Below, one piece after another: positions 11,467-24,000 of a stretch of DNA of 64,000 nucleotides (position 1 is its first letter; each line of letters begins with the position of its first letter). Origin of the DNA: Neostapfia colusana (Eukaryota > Streptophyta > Magnoliopsida > Poales > Poaceae); the NCBI GenBank assembly GCA_030760725.1, contig JASWHV010000005.1, positions 27,475,241 through 27,539,240 on the forward strand, in the 5' to 3' direction. The notes below the pieces were generated by a model. It did no database searches. It was not told the DNA's origin and saw only the letters and a program-made list of their open reading frames with translations. A program made the position numbers and the translations under genes.

Positions 11467-14400
11467 TGTCACACCCAGTTTTTCTGAAGAACAACCAAGT
11501 GACTATCACATGTATGCCAGGATCAGTTTCTCATACATGTGATGACAAATAGTGAAGCATCATTTATTACAAGCCAGGTGTCGAATATAAATAAGTCTTA
11601 CATAGCAAATGTCTCGATGGACAATAATAAGTTCATCACAAGTAAATAAACTAGCAGCGGAATAATTATTCTCGTAGGCTCCATCACAGGCGTTGCCCGG
11701 GGGTCTCCATGAACCTAGAAACCTTCTTCGGGTCCAAAGTCTTGGTCATTATACACCACCTCATTATCTTGACCTGAGCAGCAATATAAACCAACAAAAT
11801 ATGCAAGGTTGAGTACCGATGGTACTCAGCAAGTGTGGGAAAGTTATGTCATGCATGGCTATAACAAGGGGAGGTTGAACTCATGGTTAAAGCACTACGC
11901 AATTAATACCTATCACCTTAGCTTATTAAGCACCTACATTACTACATAGGTGAAATGGTCCCAATCTCCCATCCCATCATCATAATCAAATAACCATAAC
12001 ATCATTTCCAATGTTAAGCTCCCCGCTTAACATCCACAACTTCCAAAACCATCAATCCTCTAATCATGAATAAGTCCAAGCCGCTCTTGACCATGAGCAC
12101 GGCTGTCATGACAGTTTTGACTCTACAGAGTTTGCACCACTGTACCCACATGTAGTGATTTCATCCCCCGTTGTCGGTGGACTAAAAGAACCTCCATTAT
12201 GCCAGTGGCTACGAACCACATTCACACTTCCCAGGTGTGTAGCCAGGAGATCACTACGAAGCCATTACAAAGGGATTCCCGACGAGCGTGGGCCCACTGA
12301 GGTTTCACCCCTAACAGCATACAAGAGGCTCCAACCCCGCTGCAGTGGCCCCCTCTTGAGCCTTGCGGTTCATATGGTAGTCCAGCTGACACCTATTCCC
12401 CGCACCATCCAACACACCCATACTACGCCGGGGATACACCTAATTAATTGGCCAAGCTGCCCCATCTCAGAATGTGGTTGGCACGTTAAAGCCAGGTTAC
12501 ATGCTTCATGAACCGGTCCTTAGGATCCAGGCAAGTACTAAACACAAACCCGAATCTCGTGCACCCAGCACACAACCAAAACATCCAACTTGCCTTGATC
12601 CCTACCTCTACATAACTCACAATATCTCATTCAAGAGTATGGTAAAATAAACTGATGATCTCATATCCCAATTATCCCATTCTAAGCATGGCTAAGCATA
12701 TGCATAATAATAAATGACATGATAAAATGAATCCCATCCCAAGCTACAAGGAAACAAGGTAATGCAATTCTAGGGAAACATTCTAGCATGGGTTTCATAT
12801 TTCAATTGACAATGCAAATAATTCTAGCTACACATCCTAGCATAGGATCAAAGTGGTCAAGGACACTTGCCTCCTTCCTGCTGCTCTTGAAATGGGTAGT
12901 CCTGATCTTGGAAAGGAATAACTTGCTGTTGAGCAGGTTCTACATCATACCATCACACATAGCAAAAGAAAAACAACAATCCATAAGACATAGTTCACAC
13001 TTCCATTTCATACAAACCACACATTCATATTTATGAAAGTCATTCACCATTATATGTGTTGTGGTTACTCTATGTGTGTAGATTTGTGGCTTGCATGCAC
13101 TTTTAATCATGTGTATATGATTCCTACTTTTGTGTTCACATTTATACTTACATACTATATATATGAGTTTCCAATTTAAATAAATTCCTTATATTCAATT
13201 ACTACACCTTTTAGCTACCAAGTATGCATGAAAGGTATTTTCCTTCTCCATATGTGTCTTCAGAATTTCTACCAACCCTAAACTGAATTCTTTGGATTTT
13301 AGAACTCCATTTATCATTTACTAGTTGCTATATTTTCAAATTTATTTCCTATGCCTAAATGTGAACTTTATTATGAAAATAACAAGACACATCATCTAAA
13401 CAGAATAGGTTCTGATCTAAAATATTTACTAATATATTTTTGACCTTTTCCTCTGATGTAAACTATTTTACAATTATTTTCACTATTTTCAGAACTATTC
13501 TTTACTTTAAAATGTGTCCCTATACTAATAAATGTGAATAATAAATGAAACAGATTCATTTCAGCCCAAAATATATTTTTATCTCACTCCAAAGTTTTCT
13601 AAGTACTGAGAAAGTTTTTAATTTAATTTTGACAATATGTTTTGTCTCACTTTTTAAATTTTCATACTAGCCACATATTCAATTTCCTAAATTAAATATC
13701 AAACAGGGCTAAAAAGTTAAACTCACCCCACTACAGGGTCTATAATATTATTTTAACAATTTTCAGGGGTCTAGCTACTCATAACAGAGGGGTTTTTCCT
13801 AATTTTTATTAAGTCCAGGGGCTAAAACTGATTTTTAAATGAATTTACATGATTTTCTGAAGTTCCAGGGGCTAGATCAGAAGTTTCCAGGGCTAGCTCT
13901 TATTTCCTGAGAACCCCAGGGGGTAGCACGTAAGATTTCCAGTCTTTATAACGCGGGGCTGACGTGGACCGTCCGATTTAAAACAGACGGCTGAGATTAT
14001 AACGCCGAACCGGTACGCTGGGATTTAAAGTCTACCGTGCGATTTAAAATAGATGGCGCACAAGCGGCCACGTCGCTCTGATCGAGCGCGGGCGGCGCTG
14101 CCCGGCGGCGCACGGCGGCGGAAAGCGGCGATCTCGCCGGAGATTTTCAGATCTTCGAGAATTCTTCCTAGAACTGTGATTTTATGGCATAGACCGGTGG
14201 AGGGGAGGTCGGGGATCTCACCTCGGGGGTTTTCTTGAGCTCGGAGGTCCTGGAAGGCGGTCGGCGACGAGGTCCGAAGTGAAACCACGGCGAGGCTTGT
14301 CGGCGCTGTGATTGAACCGCAAGTCACCGAGTTTTCTGCACCTGCAGGGTTCCCTGGAGGCGGTGGATCAAGACCAGCGAGTAAGATCGGAATTTCCGAG

Positions 14401-14906
14401 CTTAGATCGAGCAGAATTCGCCGGAGAAACTCTGGTTCTCACCGGAGAGAAAATCGGCGGATCGCGTGGGAAAAACGGGACAGGGTCGGGGGTTTTTATA
14501 GACGGGGGAGGGCGGTGGGTTTGTTTAGATCGAGTGGGAGTCCTCCGGAACCAGAATTCGGCCAGAAATCCGTTCAATTGCGATCGCGCGCGCACGGGTG
14601 AACAGTCCGAGTTTCGGACGATCGAGGTTAGGGATGACAGGTGGGTCCCACCTGTCAGAGAGAGAGAGCGCGGGCGCGTGGCTGCGGGCTGGCGCGGGGG
14701 CAGGGTGGGCCGGCTGGTGGGTTTCGGCCCACTGGCCGGTTTTTTTTCTGTTTTCCTTTTTCTTTTTCTGTTTCTTTTCTATTTTGAGTTTAATTTGAAT
14801 TCCAGTTTGAATTTAAATTGTTGCAAAACATGCAACACGTCCAAAAATTTTTTAAATTCCCCTCTTAACATGATTTTGGGTCTTAACAAGATTTTGGGGT
14901 GTTACA
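11467..14906 (-). repeat. Solo LTR of element A's own family, inserted in A's upstream ORF
   Basis: This 3440-bp repeat reads, on the minus strand, TGTAACACCCC...GTGTGACA. It closely matches the LTR at 15443-18859 throughout. It is flanked on both sides by the same 5 bases, CTTCT (11462-11466 and 14907-14911). No primer binding site or internal domain is attached, so it is a solo LTR left by LTR-LTR recombination after insertion. A TATA-like box (TATAAAAA on the minus strand, 14493-14500) and a near-perfect inverted repeat (13969-13990, arms CCGTCCG and CAGACGG) lie inside. The insertion falls between codons of the upstream ORF. Confidence 0.9.
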
Positions 14907-15224
14907 CTTCTCCGCATCGACCTGTGTCGCTCGACAAGCTGGAGAGCGATGGATCTTAAGCAGCTGATTTTCGTGTATGATCCTCATCTCTGAACTCCAT
15001 TCTTCCCTCTTCTCACAGATGGTTCTGGTGGAGTTATAGTGGATGATTAGCTTGCCCGTATTGCCGGCGGCTTTGAGCATACATCGAAGACGGCGCAACA
15101 AGCCTCCTACTGCCAATCCGTAGGAAAGGTACGTCACCGGACGACTCTCCTCTCTTTCGGCAAGGGAAACTACGGGAACTCTCCCTCCTGTGGACTTGCG
15201 AGCGGTGCGAATCATGCGAACCAT
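14907..15224 (-). CDS. Element A upstream ORF, N-terminal part with histone H3-tail-like start
   Basis: The ORF starts at the ATG at 15224, about 200 bases inside the primer binding site, and stays open for 106 codons until the solo LTR. Its first residues, MVRMIRTARKSTGGRVP, align without gaps and in the same register with the N-terminus of histone H3. The block TARKSTGG equals H3 Thr6-Gly13, including Lys9 and Ser10. Pro16, Leu20 and Ala21 also match, and so does Arg2, giving 12 of the first 21 positions after the Met. The rest (VTYLSYGLAVGGLLRRLRCM onward) does not resemble a histone fold, so this is not a histone gene. It is a separate ORF upstream of gag. Function is unknown; mimicry of the H3 tail is an inference. 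Confidence 0.65.
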
Positions 15225-15442
15225 CTAAAACAAAAAGCATTTAAACTTAGGTTAGATAAACTTTTTAACCAAAATCCTATTTTGAATGAAAATTGGGGTA
15301 AGATGAAAAAAGTGACTCATTAAATAACACTTTTCAACACACACCTTATAAAAATAGTTTTTAAGAAAATAGGGTCCTTAAATACGTCCCTTTCGACCTA
15401 GGTCCACGTTCCTACGAGCAACCTTGGCTCTGATACCACTTC
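15225..15442 (-). other. Element A leader with primer binding site at 15424-15438
   Basis: On the minus strand TGGTATCAGAGCCAA (15424-15438) follows the LTR end at 15443 after four bases. This is a clean initiator-Met tRNA primer site and marks 15443-18859 as A's 5' LTR. The rest of this short leader is AT-rich and non-coding. Confidence 0.85.
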
Positions 15443-18400
15443 TGTCACACCCGGTTTTTCTGAAGAACAACCAAGTGAATGTCACATGTATGATAGGATC
15501 ATTTTCTCATACATGTGATGACAAATAGTGAAGCATCATTTATTACAAGCCAGGTGTCGAATATAAATAAGTCTTACATAGAGAATGTCTCGATGGACAA
15601 TAATAAGTTCATCACAAGTAAATAGACTAGCAGCGGAAAATTATTCTTGTGGGCTCCGTTACAGGCGTTGCCCGGGGGTCTCCATGAACCTAGAAACCTT
15701 CTTCGGGTCCAAAGTCTTGGTCATTATACACCACCTCATTATCTTGACCTGAGCAGCAATATAAACCAACAAATATGTAAGGTTGAGTACCGATGGTACT
15801 CAGCAAGTGTGGGAAAGTTATGTCATGCATGGCTAGAACAAGGGGACGTTGAACTCATGGTTAAAGCACTACGCAATTAATACCTATCACCTTAGCTTAT
15901 TAAGCACCTACATTACTACACAGGTGAAATGGTCCCAATCTCCCATCCCATCATCATAATCAAATAACCATAACATCATTTCCAATGTTAAGCTCCCCGC
16001 TTAACATCCACAACTTCCAAAACCATCACTCCTCTAATCATGAATAAGTCCAAGCCGCTCTTGACCGTGAGCACGGCTGTCATGATAGTTTGACTCTGCA
16101 GAGTTTGTACCACTGTACCCACATGTAGTGATTTCATCCCCCGTTGCCGGGTGGACTAAAAGAACCTCCATTATGCCAGTGGCTGCGAACCACATTCACA
16201 CTTCCCAGGTGTGTTGCCAGGAGATCACTACGAAGGCTTTACAAAGGGATTCCCGACGAGCGTGGGCCCACTGAGGTTTCACCCCTAACAGCATACAAGA
16301 GGCTCCAACCCCGCTGCAGTGGCCCCCGCTTGAGCCTTGCGGTTCATATGGTAGTCCAGCTGACACCTATTCCCCGCACCATCCAACACACCCATACTAC
16401 ACCGGGATACACCTAATTAATTAGCCAAGCTGCCCCATCTCAGCATGTGGTTGGCGCGGTAAAGCCATGTTACATGCTCCATGAACCGGTCCTTAGGATC
16501 CAGGCAAGTACTAAACACAAACCCGAGTCTCGTGCACCCAGCACACAACCAAAACATCCAAACATGCCTTGATCCATAACTCACAATATCTCATTCAATA
16601 GTATGGTAAAATAAACTGATGATCTCATATCCCAAATATTCCATTCTAAGGATGGCTAAGCATATGCATAATAATAAATGACATGATAAAATAAATCCCA
16701 ACCCAAGCTACAAGGAAACAAGGTAATGCAATTCTATGGAAACTTCCTATCATGGGTTTCATATTTCAATTGACAATGCAAATAATTCTAGCTACACATC
16801 CTAGCATAGGATCAAAGTGGTCAAGGACACTTGCCTCCTTCCTGCTGCTCTTGGAATGGGTAGTCCTGATCTTGGAAAGGAAGAACTTGCTCTGGAGCAG
16901 GTTCTACATCATACCATCACACATAGCAAAAGAAAAACAACAATCCATAAGACATAGTTCACACTTCCACTTCAAACAAATCACACATTCACATTTATGA
17001 AAGTCATTCACAATTATATGTGTTGTGGTTACTCTATGTGTGTTGATCTTTGGCTTACATGTACTTTTAACCATGTGTATATGATTCCTACTTTTGTATT
17101 CACATTTATGCTTACATACTATATATATGAGTTTCCAATTTAAATAAATTCCTTATATTTAATTACTACACCTTTTAGCTACCAAGTATGCATGAAAGAT
17201 ATTTTCCTACTCCCTATGTGTCTTCAGAATTTCTACCAACCCTAAACTGAATTCTTTGGATTTTAGAAACTTCATTTATCATTTACTAGTTGCTATATTT
17301 TCAGATTTATTTCCTATGCCTAAATGTGAACTTTATTATGAAAATAACAAGACACATCATCTAAACAGAATAGGTTCTGATCTAAAATATTTAATAATAT
17401 ATTTTTGACCTTTTCCTCTGATGTAAACTATTTTACATTTATTTTCCCTATTTTCAGAACTATTCTTTACTTAAAAATGTGTCCCTATAACTAATAAATG
17501 TGAATAATAAATTAAACAGATTCATTTCAGCCCAAAAATATATTTTTATCTCACTCCAAAGTTTTCTAAGTACTGAGAAAGTTTTTAATTAAATTTTGAC
17601 AATATGTTTGTCCCACTTTTTAAATTTTAAATACTAGCCACCTATTCAATTTCCTAAATTAAATATCAAACAGGGTTAAAAAGGTAAACTCACCCCCCTA
17701 CAGGGTCTATAATATTATTTTAACAATTTTCAGGGGTCTAGCTACTCATAACAGAGGAGTTTTTCCTAATTTTTATTAAGTCCAGGGGCTAAAACTGATT
17801 TCTAAATGAATTTACATGATTTTCTGAAGTTCCAGAGGCTAGATCAGAAGTTTCCGGGGCTAGCTCTTATTTCCCGAGAACCCCAGGGGGTAGCACGTAA
17901 GAATTCCAGTCTTTATAACGCGGGGCTGACGTGGACCGTCCGATTTAAAACAGACGGCTGAGATTATAACGCCGAACCGGTATGCGGGGATTTAAAGTCT
18001 ACCGTGCGATTTAAAATAGACGGCGCACAGTCGGCCACGTCGCTCTAACCGAGCGTGGGTGGCGCTGCCCGACGGCGTACGGCGGCGGGAAGCGGCGATC
18101 TCGCCGGAGATTTTCGGATCTTCGAGAATTCTTCCTAGAACTGTGATTTTATGGCATAGATCGGTGGAGGGGAGGTCGGGGATCTCACCTCGGGGGTTTT
18201 CTTAAGCTCGGAGGTTCTGGAAAACGATCGGCGACGAGGTCCGAAGCGAAACCACGGCGAGGCTCGTCGGCGCCGTGTTTGAACCGCAAGTTACCGAGTT
18301 TTCTGCACCTGCAGGGTTCCCCGGAGGCGGTGGATCAAGACCAGCTAGTTAGATCGGAATTTCCGAGCGTAGATCCGCCAGAATTTGCCGGAGAAGGCTC

Positions 18401-18859
18401 GGGTTTTCACCGGAGTAAAAACAGCAGATCGCGTGAGAAAAACGGGACGAGGCCGTGGTTTTTATAGATGGGGGAAGGGCGGCGTTCGGTTGTGATCGAG
18501 TTTGCGTCGCCCACGAGCAAAATTCGGCTGGGATACGCAGAAATCCGGGTCGGTTTTGATTCGGGGTGAGAGAGAGTCCGGCCGATCGCGGCGCTGACGC
18601 GACGAAGAAGAAAGCTGGCGGGCCCCGCCTGTCAGTGGGAAGAAGAGGGCGCGCGCGGCTGCGGGCTGGCGCGGGTGCTGGGTGTGCCGGCTGGTGGGTT
18701 TCGGCCCACTGGCTGGTTTTTTTTCTGTTTTCCTTTTTTCTATTTCTTTTCTGTTTTGAGTTTAAATTGAATTCCAGTTTGAATTTAAATTGTTGCAAAA
18801 CATGCAACACGTCCAAAAAATTTTAAATTCCCCTCTTAACATGATTTTGGGGTGTTACA
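15443..18859 (-). repeat. 5' LTR of element A
   Basis: This 3417-bp LTR starts TGTAACACCCC at 18859 and ends GTGTGACA at 15443 on the minus strand, next to the primer binding site. A TATA-like box lies on the minus strand at 18459-18466. The inverted repeat seen in the solo LTR recurs at 17936-17957. The right flank is the upstream ORF of element E, cut in mid-frame at 18860, so A is inserted in E. The 5 bases AATAG (18860-18864) should be A's target duplication; the partner is beyond the left edge. The plus-strand ORFs inside are duplicated in the solo LTR but show no recognisable protein. Confidence 0.88.
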
Positions 18860-19588
18860 AATAGCGTCGTCCCGCTCTTGAGTAAGGACCTCGTTCTGCT
18901 GGGTCAGAGCCTGCATCTGTGGTTGCAAAGCCGTGATGTCGACGCAGCTTTTCCTCTTCGCCTTCTTCAGACGATGCAACTGATTATGTTGTTCGTTCAG
19001 TCACTTGATGGTCGGAAGGAGCACATTGCGGAGTGCGCTGTGAGCACTCTCAAAATGATCTCCACGGCTGTTGCTCTCCTTGAGCTTCATGGCGAGACAT
19101 TCCATATGAACATATTGGCTGTCCATCACGGCCTTTCCCGCCCTTATCTGGAGGCTGAGGTTTGCCTCCGCGGGGTTGTACCATGGGCAACCCGGATCTG
19201 TTGCCTCCATGTACCTCCCTTCCCACACATGATTAGCTCGTCCCTCCACCGGAACGAGCGCGTATGGAGTGCCCTCCATAGCTCTCACGTGAAGTTGGCA
19301 GAAACGCGACATGGTGTCACGGGCTGCCACTTGCCACATTCCCTCCTGCTGTCTACCTCTCACCGTAACGGTGAACAGCACCCAACCGGGTGGCGTAGGT
19401 CCTGTAGGAATTTCGACATGGATTTTACAAGTCTTGTTCCCCTTCTCGCCTTCTTCTTTGGCGAAGTACTGCAGCATCTTGTTGTACCCGAAATATTGAA
19501 GCATTTGCCTCAATGCTTCCGGATAGCTGCTGCGGTGAGAACAGTGGGACACCATCCACCCGTTCTCCAACTGTCTATCCGCTGTCAT
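18860..19588 (-). pseudogene. Element E upstream ORF, cut by element A
   Basis: This protein of unknown function is encoded between leader and gag. It matches the upstream ORF of element C (42619-43563) almost residue for residue in the N-domain, for example QLENGW and VSHCSHRS, then PEALRQMLQYFGYN, then RDTMSRFCQLHVRAMEGTPYAL. It starts at the ATG at 19588; an in-frame upstream ATG at 19600 is also possible. A TGA replaces the CGA Arg codon of C shortly after LRNVLLPTIK (near 19001). Downstream the frame continues into coiled-coil sequence (QNEVLTQERDDAI), where the A LTR interrupts it. Where C has a TAG after EGTP, E has a Tyr codon, so E shows the ancestral state there. Confidence 0.75.
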
Positions 19589-21063
19589 CTGTAGAAACAT
19601 ATTTGAGAAATGTAAAATATTTATTCAAACAGTAAACCATTGAGTTATAACATAGAACATGTCATTGAACTCATAAAACTTGGAAACATAGTTCAAACTT
19701 AAACAAATTTGACTGTTGATCTGCTGTCCAATATGACAGCCCTGACCAGTTTCCGTTTCAACCTGATTTAGACCATGCTAAGGGCAAAACCAATTCTGGA
19801 GCTCAACATCAAAGTTAAATCTAACTTCAATAGCTTTCCAGTAAGTATTTGCTTGGCCTAAGATCTGTCCTGGTTCAAATGTTACGAGATGTCGAAGTTG
19901 ATAGAATTTCTGGAGAAAATTGGACAGCACTCCCTGCTTTAGGTACTGATTTGATTCAAGAATTCCAGTTAATTCTACTCCCAATCTGACACACTTTCTG
20001 TTACAAAGTTGTAACCCATCTCTTAAACTTTTCAGAACTACCTCATCTTCTATTTTTGGATTTTTATGCAGGAAGTTATGCTCAATTTACTGACAGTTAC
20101 AGAGAGTGTTTGCTCTACCCTGTTTTCTGGACTGTTTAAACTCTACTGCATTTTTCGATTGGTTAGGGGATGAAACATCTATGGACATCAACAGTTGTAA
20201 AGATCTTCCAAAGCTTTCCAGAAATGTATCATATGACCCCATCCTCGAACAAACTCAACCTCTAACCTCTGATTAACTTCATCCTTAATCAGCTGAAAAC
20301 AGGGGACTCTGTCCTTAGTATCCTATAAGTTGAAAACTTGTTAACTTTGAATATCCTGATTAAGGGAAGGAGTTACATCAAGTTTTAGTACTCCGGATTA
20401 AAACTTTCAAGTTTTACAATGCAGTTGCTCATTTAGTGGGGTGTGACGTCGATGCGTCACCAGAGCATGTCGGTACTACGTCCTCACAAAGAAAAACCTA
20501 TACCGGACTTAGCCGGCTTAGTTAGTTCAGTGGCACTAAACGTCTCTCGCACACGGATACTACACGTCTACTGTTTCGTGGTTAGACTACCTGCAGATAA
20601 CTCAAACAATCGTCAGACCCGGCTGCACACCGAGCCCGGTATCCATACAGTTCGCACACCCGGCCGTCATCACTCACCCGGATGTTCTCAAGCCAAGCAT
20701 GCCTTGAGCTACGTGTTCACGTTACTGACCACGTGACAGGGTCTCCCAAATTGCCCAAAGCACGCCAGGGACAGACGTTGCTCGAATACCCCAAAGGACA
20801 TGAAGAGTCGAAGAGGATATTAAAGCGGGTCGGGTTACCTGCCACCCGTGGTGCTCAAACCTTCAGCTTGTGCGCACTGGTGGACAGCGCTTACGTGCAC
20901 CCACCAAGACATAAAGCGTCCCGAGATGCACGATTTTCCGACATAAGAAAATAGGTTAGTATGCCACTTTCTATACACTAATAACATCCTTATATGGGCT
21001 ACTAACTCATTCATCACTGGATTTTTGAAAAAGACAACCTTTGTAGTGCGTTAAACCTCAAGG
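19589..21063 (-). other. Element E leader
   Basis: This 1.5-kb non-coding leader is strongly similar to the leader of element C (41138-42618, opposite strand). It contains the hairpin at 20443-20460 with arms GTGACG and CGTCAC around the TCGATG loop. ATGs occur but only short frames follow. No gene is visible. Confidence 0.75.
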
Positions 21064-21077
21064 GAGCTCTGATACCA
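21064..21077 (-). other. Element E primer binding site (tRNA-iMet type)
   Basis: The minus strand reads TGGTATCAGAGCTC three bases inside the LTR end at 21081. This is a perfect match to the usual initiator-Met core and the same as element C (41124-41136). It sets the orientation of E and makes 21081-24686 the 5' LTR. Confidence 0.88.
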
Positions 21078-21080
21078 TGC

Positions 21081-24000
21081 TGACACGACCCCACGGTCTT
21101 GTCGATCCAGGATCACGCTGAGGGGTGCTGCGTTGCACAGCACCGGATAACACACATCAAAGGTACAAAGCGGAAGCAAATTTTTGTTACATAAACCAGT
21201 TTATGAACATTTTTAGAACAAAATAGTCCAGTCTACACTCACGGGCGTAGACTATGCATCGAGTTCACGTTCCGCCCGTGAACGTGTTCCCGCTAGCACG
21301 CACATACACTAACACGGCGGCGTGCACGACTCCCACTCGACGGGGTTCCCCTCCTGGGGTTCCGTCTCCTCCTCAGGAGTCCCTTCCGCATAAAACACTG
21401 CAAAAGCTTCAAACACAAGCAGTGAGCATGATGGCTCAGTAAGACTGACCCGTCTCTCCTATACATGAAACTTCTACATGAAGGTTGATAGATTACATGA
21501 GGTAAAATAAGTTGCAAAGGACTTGCCTAATTAGTGGAACCTTACTTTCAGGTTTTAGCAGCAGGTTGTGGAGAAGCATGTGCTAAGGCACATGAGAGAG
21601 CGGCAATCAAACAAGAAACGCATTTCTCTCATGTACTTTGCCCAAAGTTGAAAAGAACTTTAATTAGCTCTAAAACTACAACAAGACATTAACAAGCAAA
21701 GTATGCCTTTCAAATCAGCAAACTTTTAACATGTATCTAGCCTGTTCTTTCTACGTCACGGTACAGTGAACAAGTGGTACTCACTGACCGCGAGGGACAG
21801 TGATTATAATCGATTTACACCTGCAGGGTTACCCGAATAACCCGTCACGTACACATGTACTCGATGTTGCCTACAGCAACCATCACGGACGTCGTACGCA
21901 ACCACCTTTCCCCCGTTAGCCAAATGTTGAACCGGTCCGATCGTACCGAGCAAGAGGTCTCTGCGCGCGCATCCACAGTGCCACCAGCCGATTTACACCT
22001 CGAGCTCTCAACCTACCCTCTGAACGACCAGCTATGCCTCAACACCCAGCTACCCGAGTTACATTGGTTTCCCGGTTCCCATATAGCCGGTAGGTCTTCG
22101 GTACTGTTCTAGCTTATTCAACAGGCCCGCACATGGCTTGGTCCTCAATCAACACAAGCAGAGCTATAGAACCCATGCCCCAACATCCTGCTGCCCTTAA
22201 TCTCCGCTCGGTCTTATTTTTATTGCCATGTGTTTCATTTGCTATCTCTACCAGAGTCGAGTGCCTCTAGCCTATCCTCGCAAGTAGTTCCAACTACTCG
22301 ACTTGTACCGAATCCTACACTATCTTAGCATTGCTGTAGCAAAACGGGGTTTTTAATCCTAATCCCAACCCATGGTTTTCTTGGCTATGCATCTGGGTTT
22401 CAAACAAGACTCTAATGCAGGATGTAAGTGGTACTCAAAGTAAGTTCTCAAAACAATAAAAATTTATAAAATGGGTTAATGCAAACCGGAGTTTGCCTTG
22501 CTGCTCTTGGTCGTAGGCTAGCTGCTCTTCCGGAGTGACGAAGTCTAAGACTCCGGGTTCCTTCTCAACCTTAGCGACTACATGAGATAACATAAATATG
22601 TATCAATTTAAATGCATTTGAGTTGAATTTAACTTGTGAAGACTATAAGTCTTATAGACAGACTCAATGACTCTGAAATTCTTACTGTGGTTTGGTAACA
22701 ACCTAAACAGAGACTTGGCCAAGTTTTATTTGCAGCAAAGCTCATTTGAGCTCTCCACAAATAATTATGTACTCGATTTGGAGTTTCCTAGCCAAAGTTA
22801 TGTGGGTTTGAAGTTTGAACTAAATCTGAAAATCGGGAAAAAGTTTAAACCGCTGCGCGTGGGACCGGGGCTACGTTTCAACTTCTCAGCGGTCGACGCA
22901 CGGGGCTACGGAATCCTTCGCACGCAGCCTCACCCGATCCGGTGCCACAGCGAATCCCACTTTTAAAATATCAGCCGCTGACGCATGGGACCAGGGGCTT
23001 CGTCTACCTCCGGCCTCCCGCGCTTGGCCGCCGTGACCCCTCGCCGGAGAGCTCGCGGGTGGCCTCTGTCGTGCACCAAACTCCATGATCTTGGCCGCCT
23101 CTGCCTAAATCCATCCGGGGAATACGATGCTGGGCTCAGCTCATCAGGACAATCACCAGAACACGGCCGGCGACGAGCGGCGGCTTCGGAAGAACTTCGG
23201 CCGTGTCGGCCGGACTTCCTAGCACCCCAAATGATCGAGCAAAAGGCGGTAGAGCATCAGTGGACCCTAGGAAAGATCAACATGAGCTCCACGGAGCTCG
23301 GGAATGAATGTACTGGGCTGGCACCATGCGACCTAGGCCGGAAATCGGGAATTTTCCTAAAACTCGAAGAACAGTGGTTTCCCCCAATAATTCTTCATGG
23401 TTTTGGCTCCTATGGCCTCGCACGGACACCTATAAGTGCTTCTCTTCGTGAGAGGATGAGTGGTGCGGTGTGTATTACGAATTTTGCGAGTCGGTCCGGG
23501 CATCCCTTTCGTATTCCGTCGCAAAATCGTGAAATTCCAGCGTGGGCAGTTTATGTCACGCCGCCGGGGCTTGCGGTAATGAAAGAGGGACTGAAGGCGA
23601 ACCTTTTTGCTATTCACAGCTCGGGGAACGGCGGGCTGTGGTGGCCGGACGGGTCTTCCCCGTGACGGCAGCTCGGGCTGAACTGAAGAATGGAAGAACA
23701 TCGCGGTGGAGCTCGGGGAGGGTTGATCAGGGTCTGGAACCGGTGCGAGGACGTCAAGGAAGACTCGGCGCACTCGGTGATGGTCTCAGATCGCCGTGAC
23801 AACCACAGGATTGGCCGGGCGACGAGGGACCGAGAGCTCAGCCGTGCGGCGAGGTGTTTCGGTTTTCAGGGTGAGAGCACGTCGGAACAGCGGCGAGAAA
23901 CACCGGGGGTGGCTCGGGCGCATAGATAAGGGGCCAGAGAGGCGGTTCAGCGGCCTGTGCAGCAAGCAGCTGCTGGCCTCGACGGCCTGGCGCGGTGGCG

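Noticed and set aside
14312..14959. 215-codon plus-strand open frame at the solo LTR edge
   Set aside because: It crosses the LTR boundary into A's ORF on the wrong strand and contains low-complexity Phe-rich sequence from a T-rich tract.
14907..15224. A true histone H3 gene or retrocopy
   Set aside because: Only the first 20 or so residues resemble H3. No histone fold follows, and the ORF lies in retrotransposon order between primer site and gag.
11467..18859. A compact element with two 3.4-kb LTRs and a 536-bp internal region
   Set aside because: The left LTR has its own CTTCT duplication on both sides and no primer site, while the right LTR has the primer site. The outer flanks do not match each other (CTTCT versus AATAG). 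A solo LTR inside a larger element explains everything, including the preserved ORF phase.
18878..19594. 238-codon plus-strand open frame opposite E's upstream ORF
   Set aside because: The minus-strand frame matches element C's upstream ORF residue for residue, so the plus-strand frame is its shadow.
22985..23665. 226-codon plus-strand open frame in E LTR
   Set aside because: It is antisense to the LTR transcript in a GC-rich part, without recognisable motifs.
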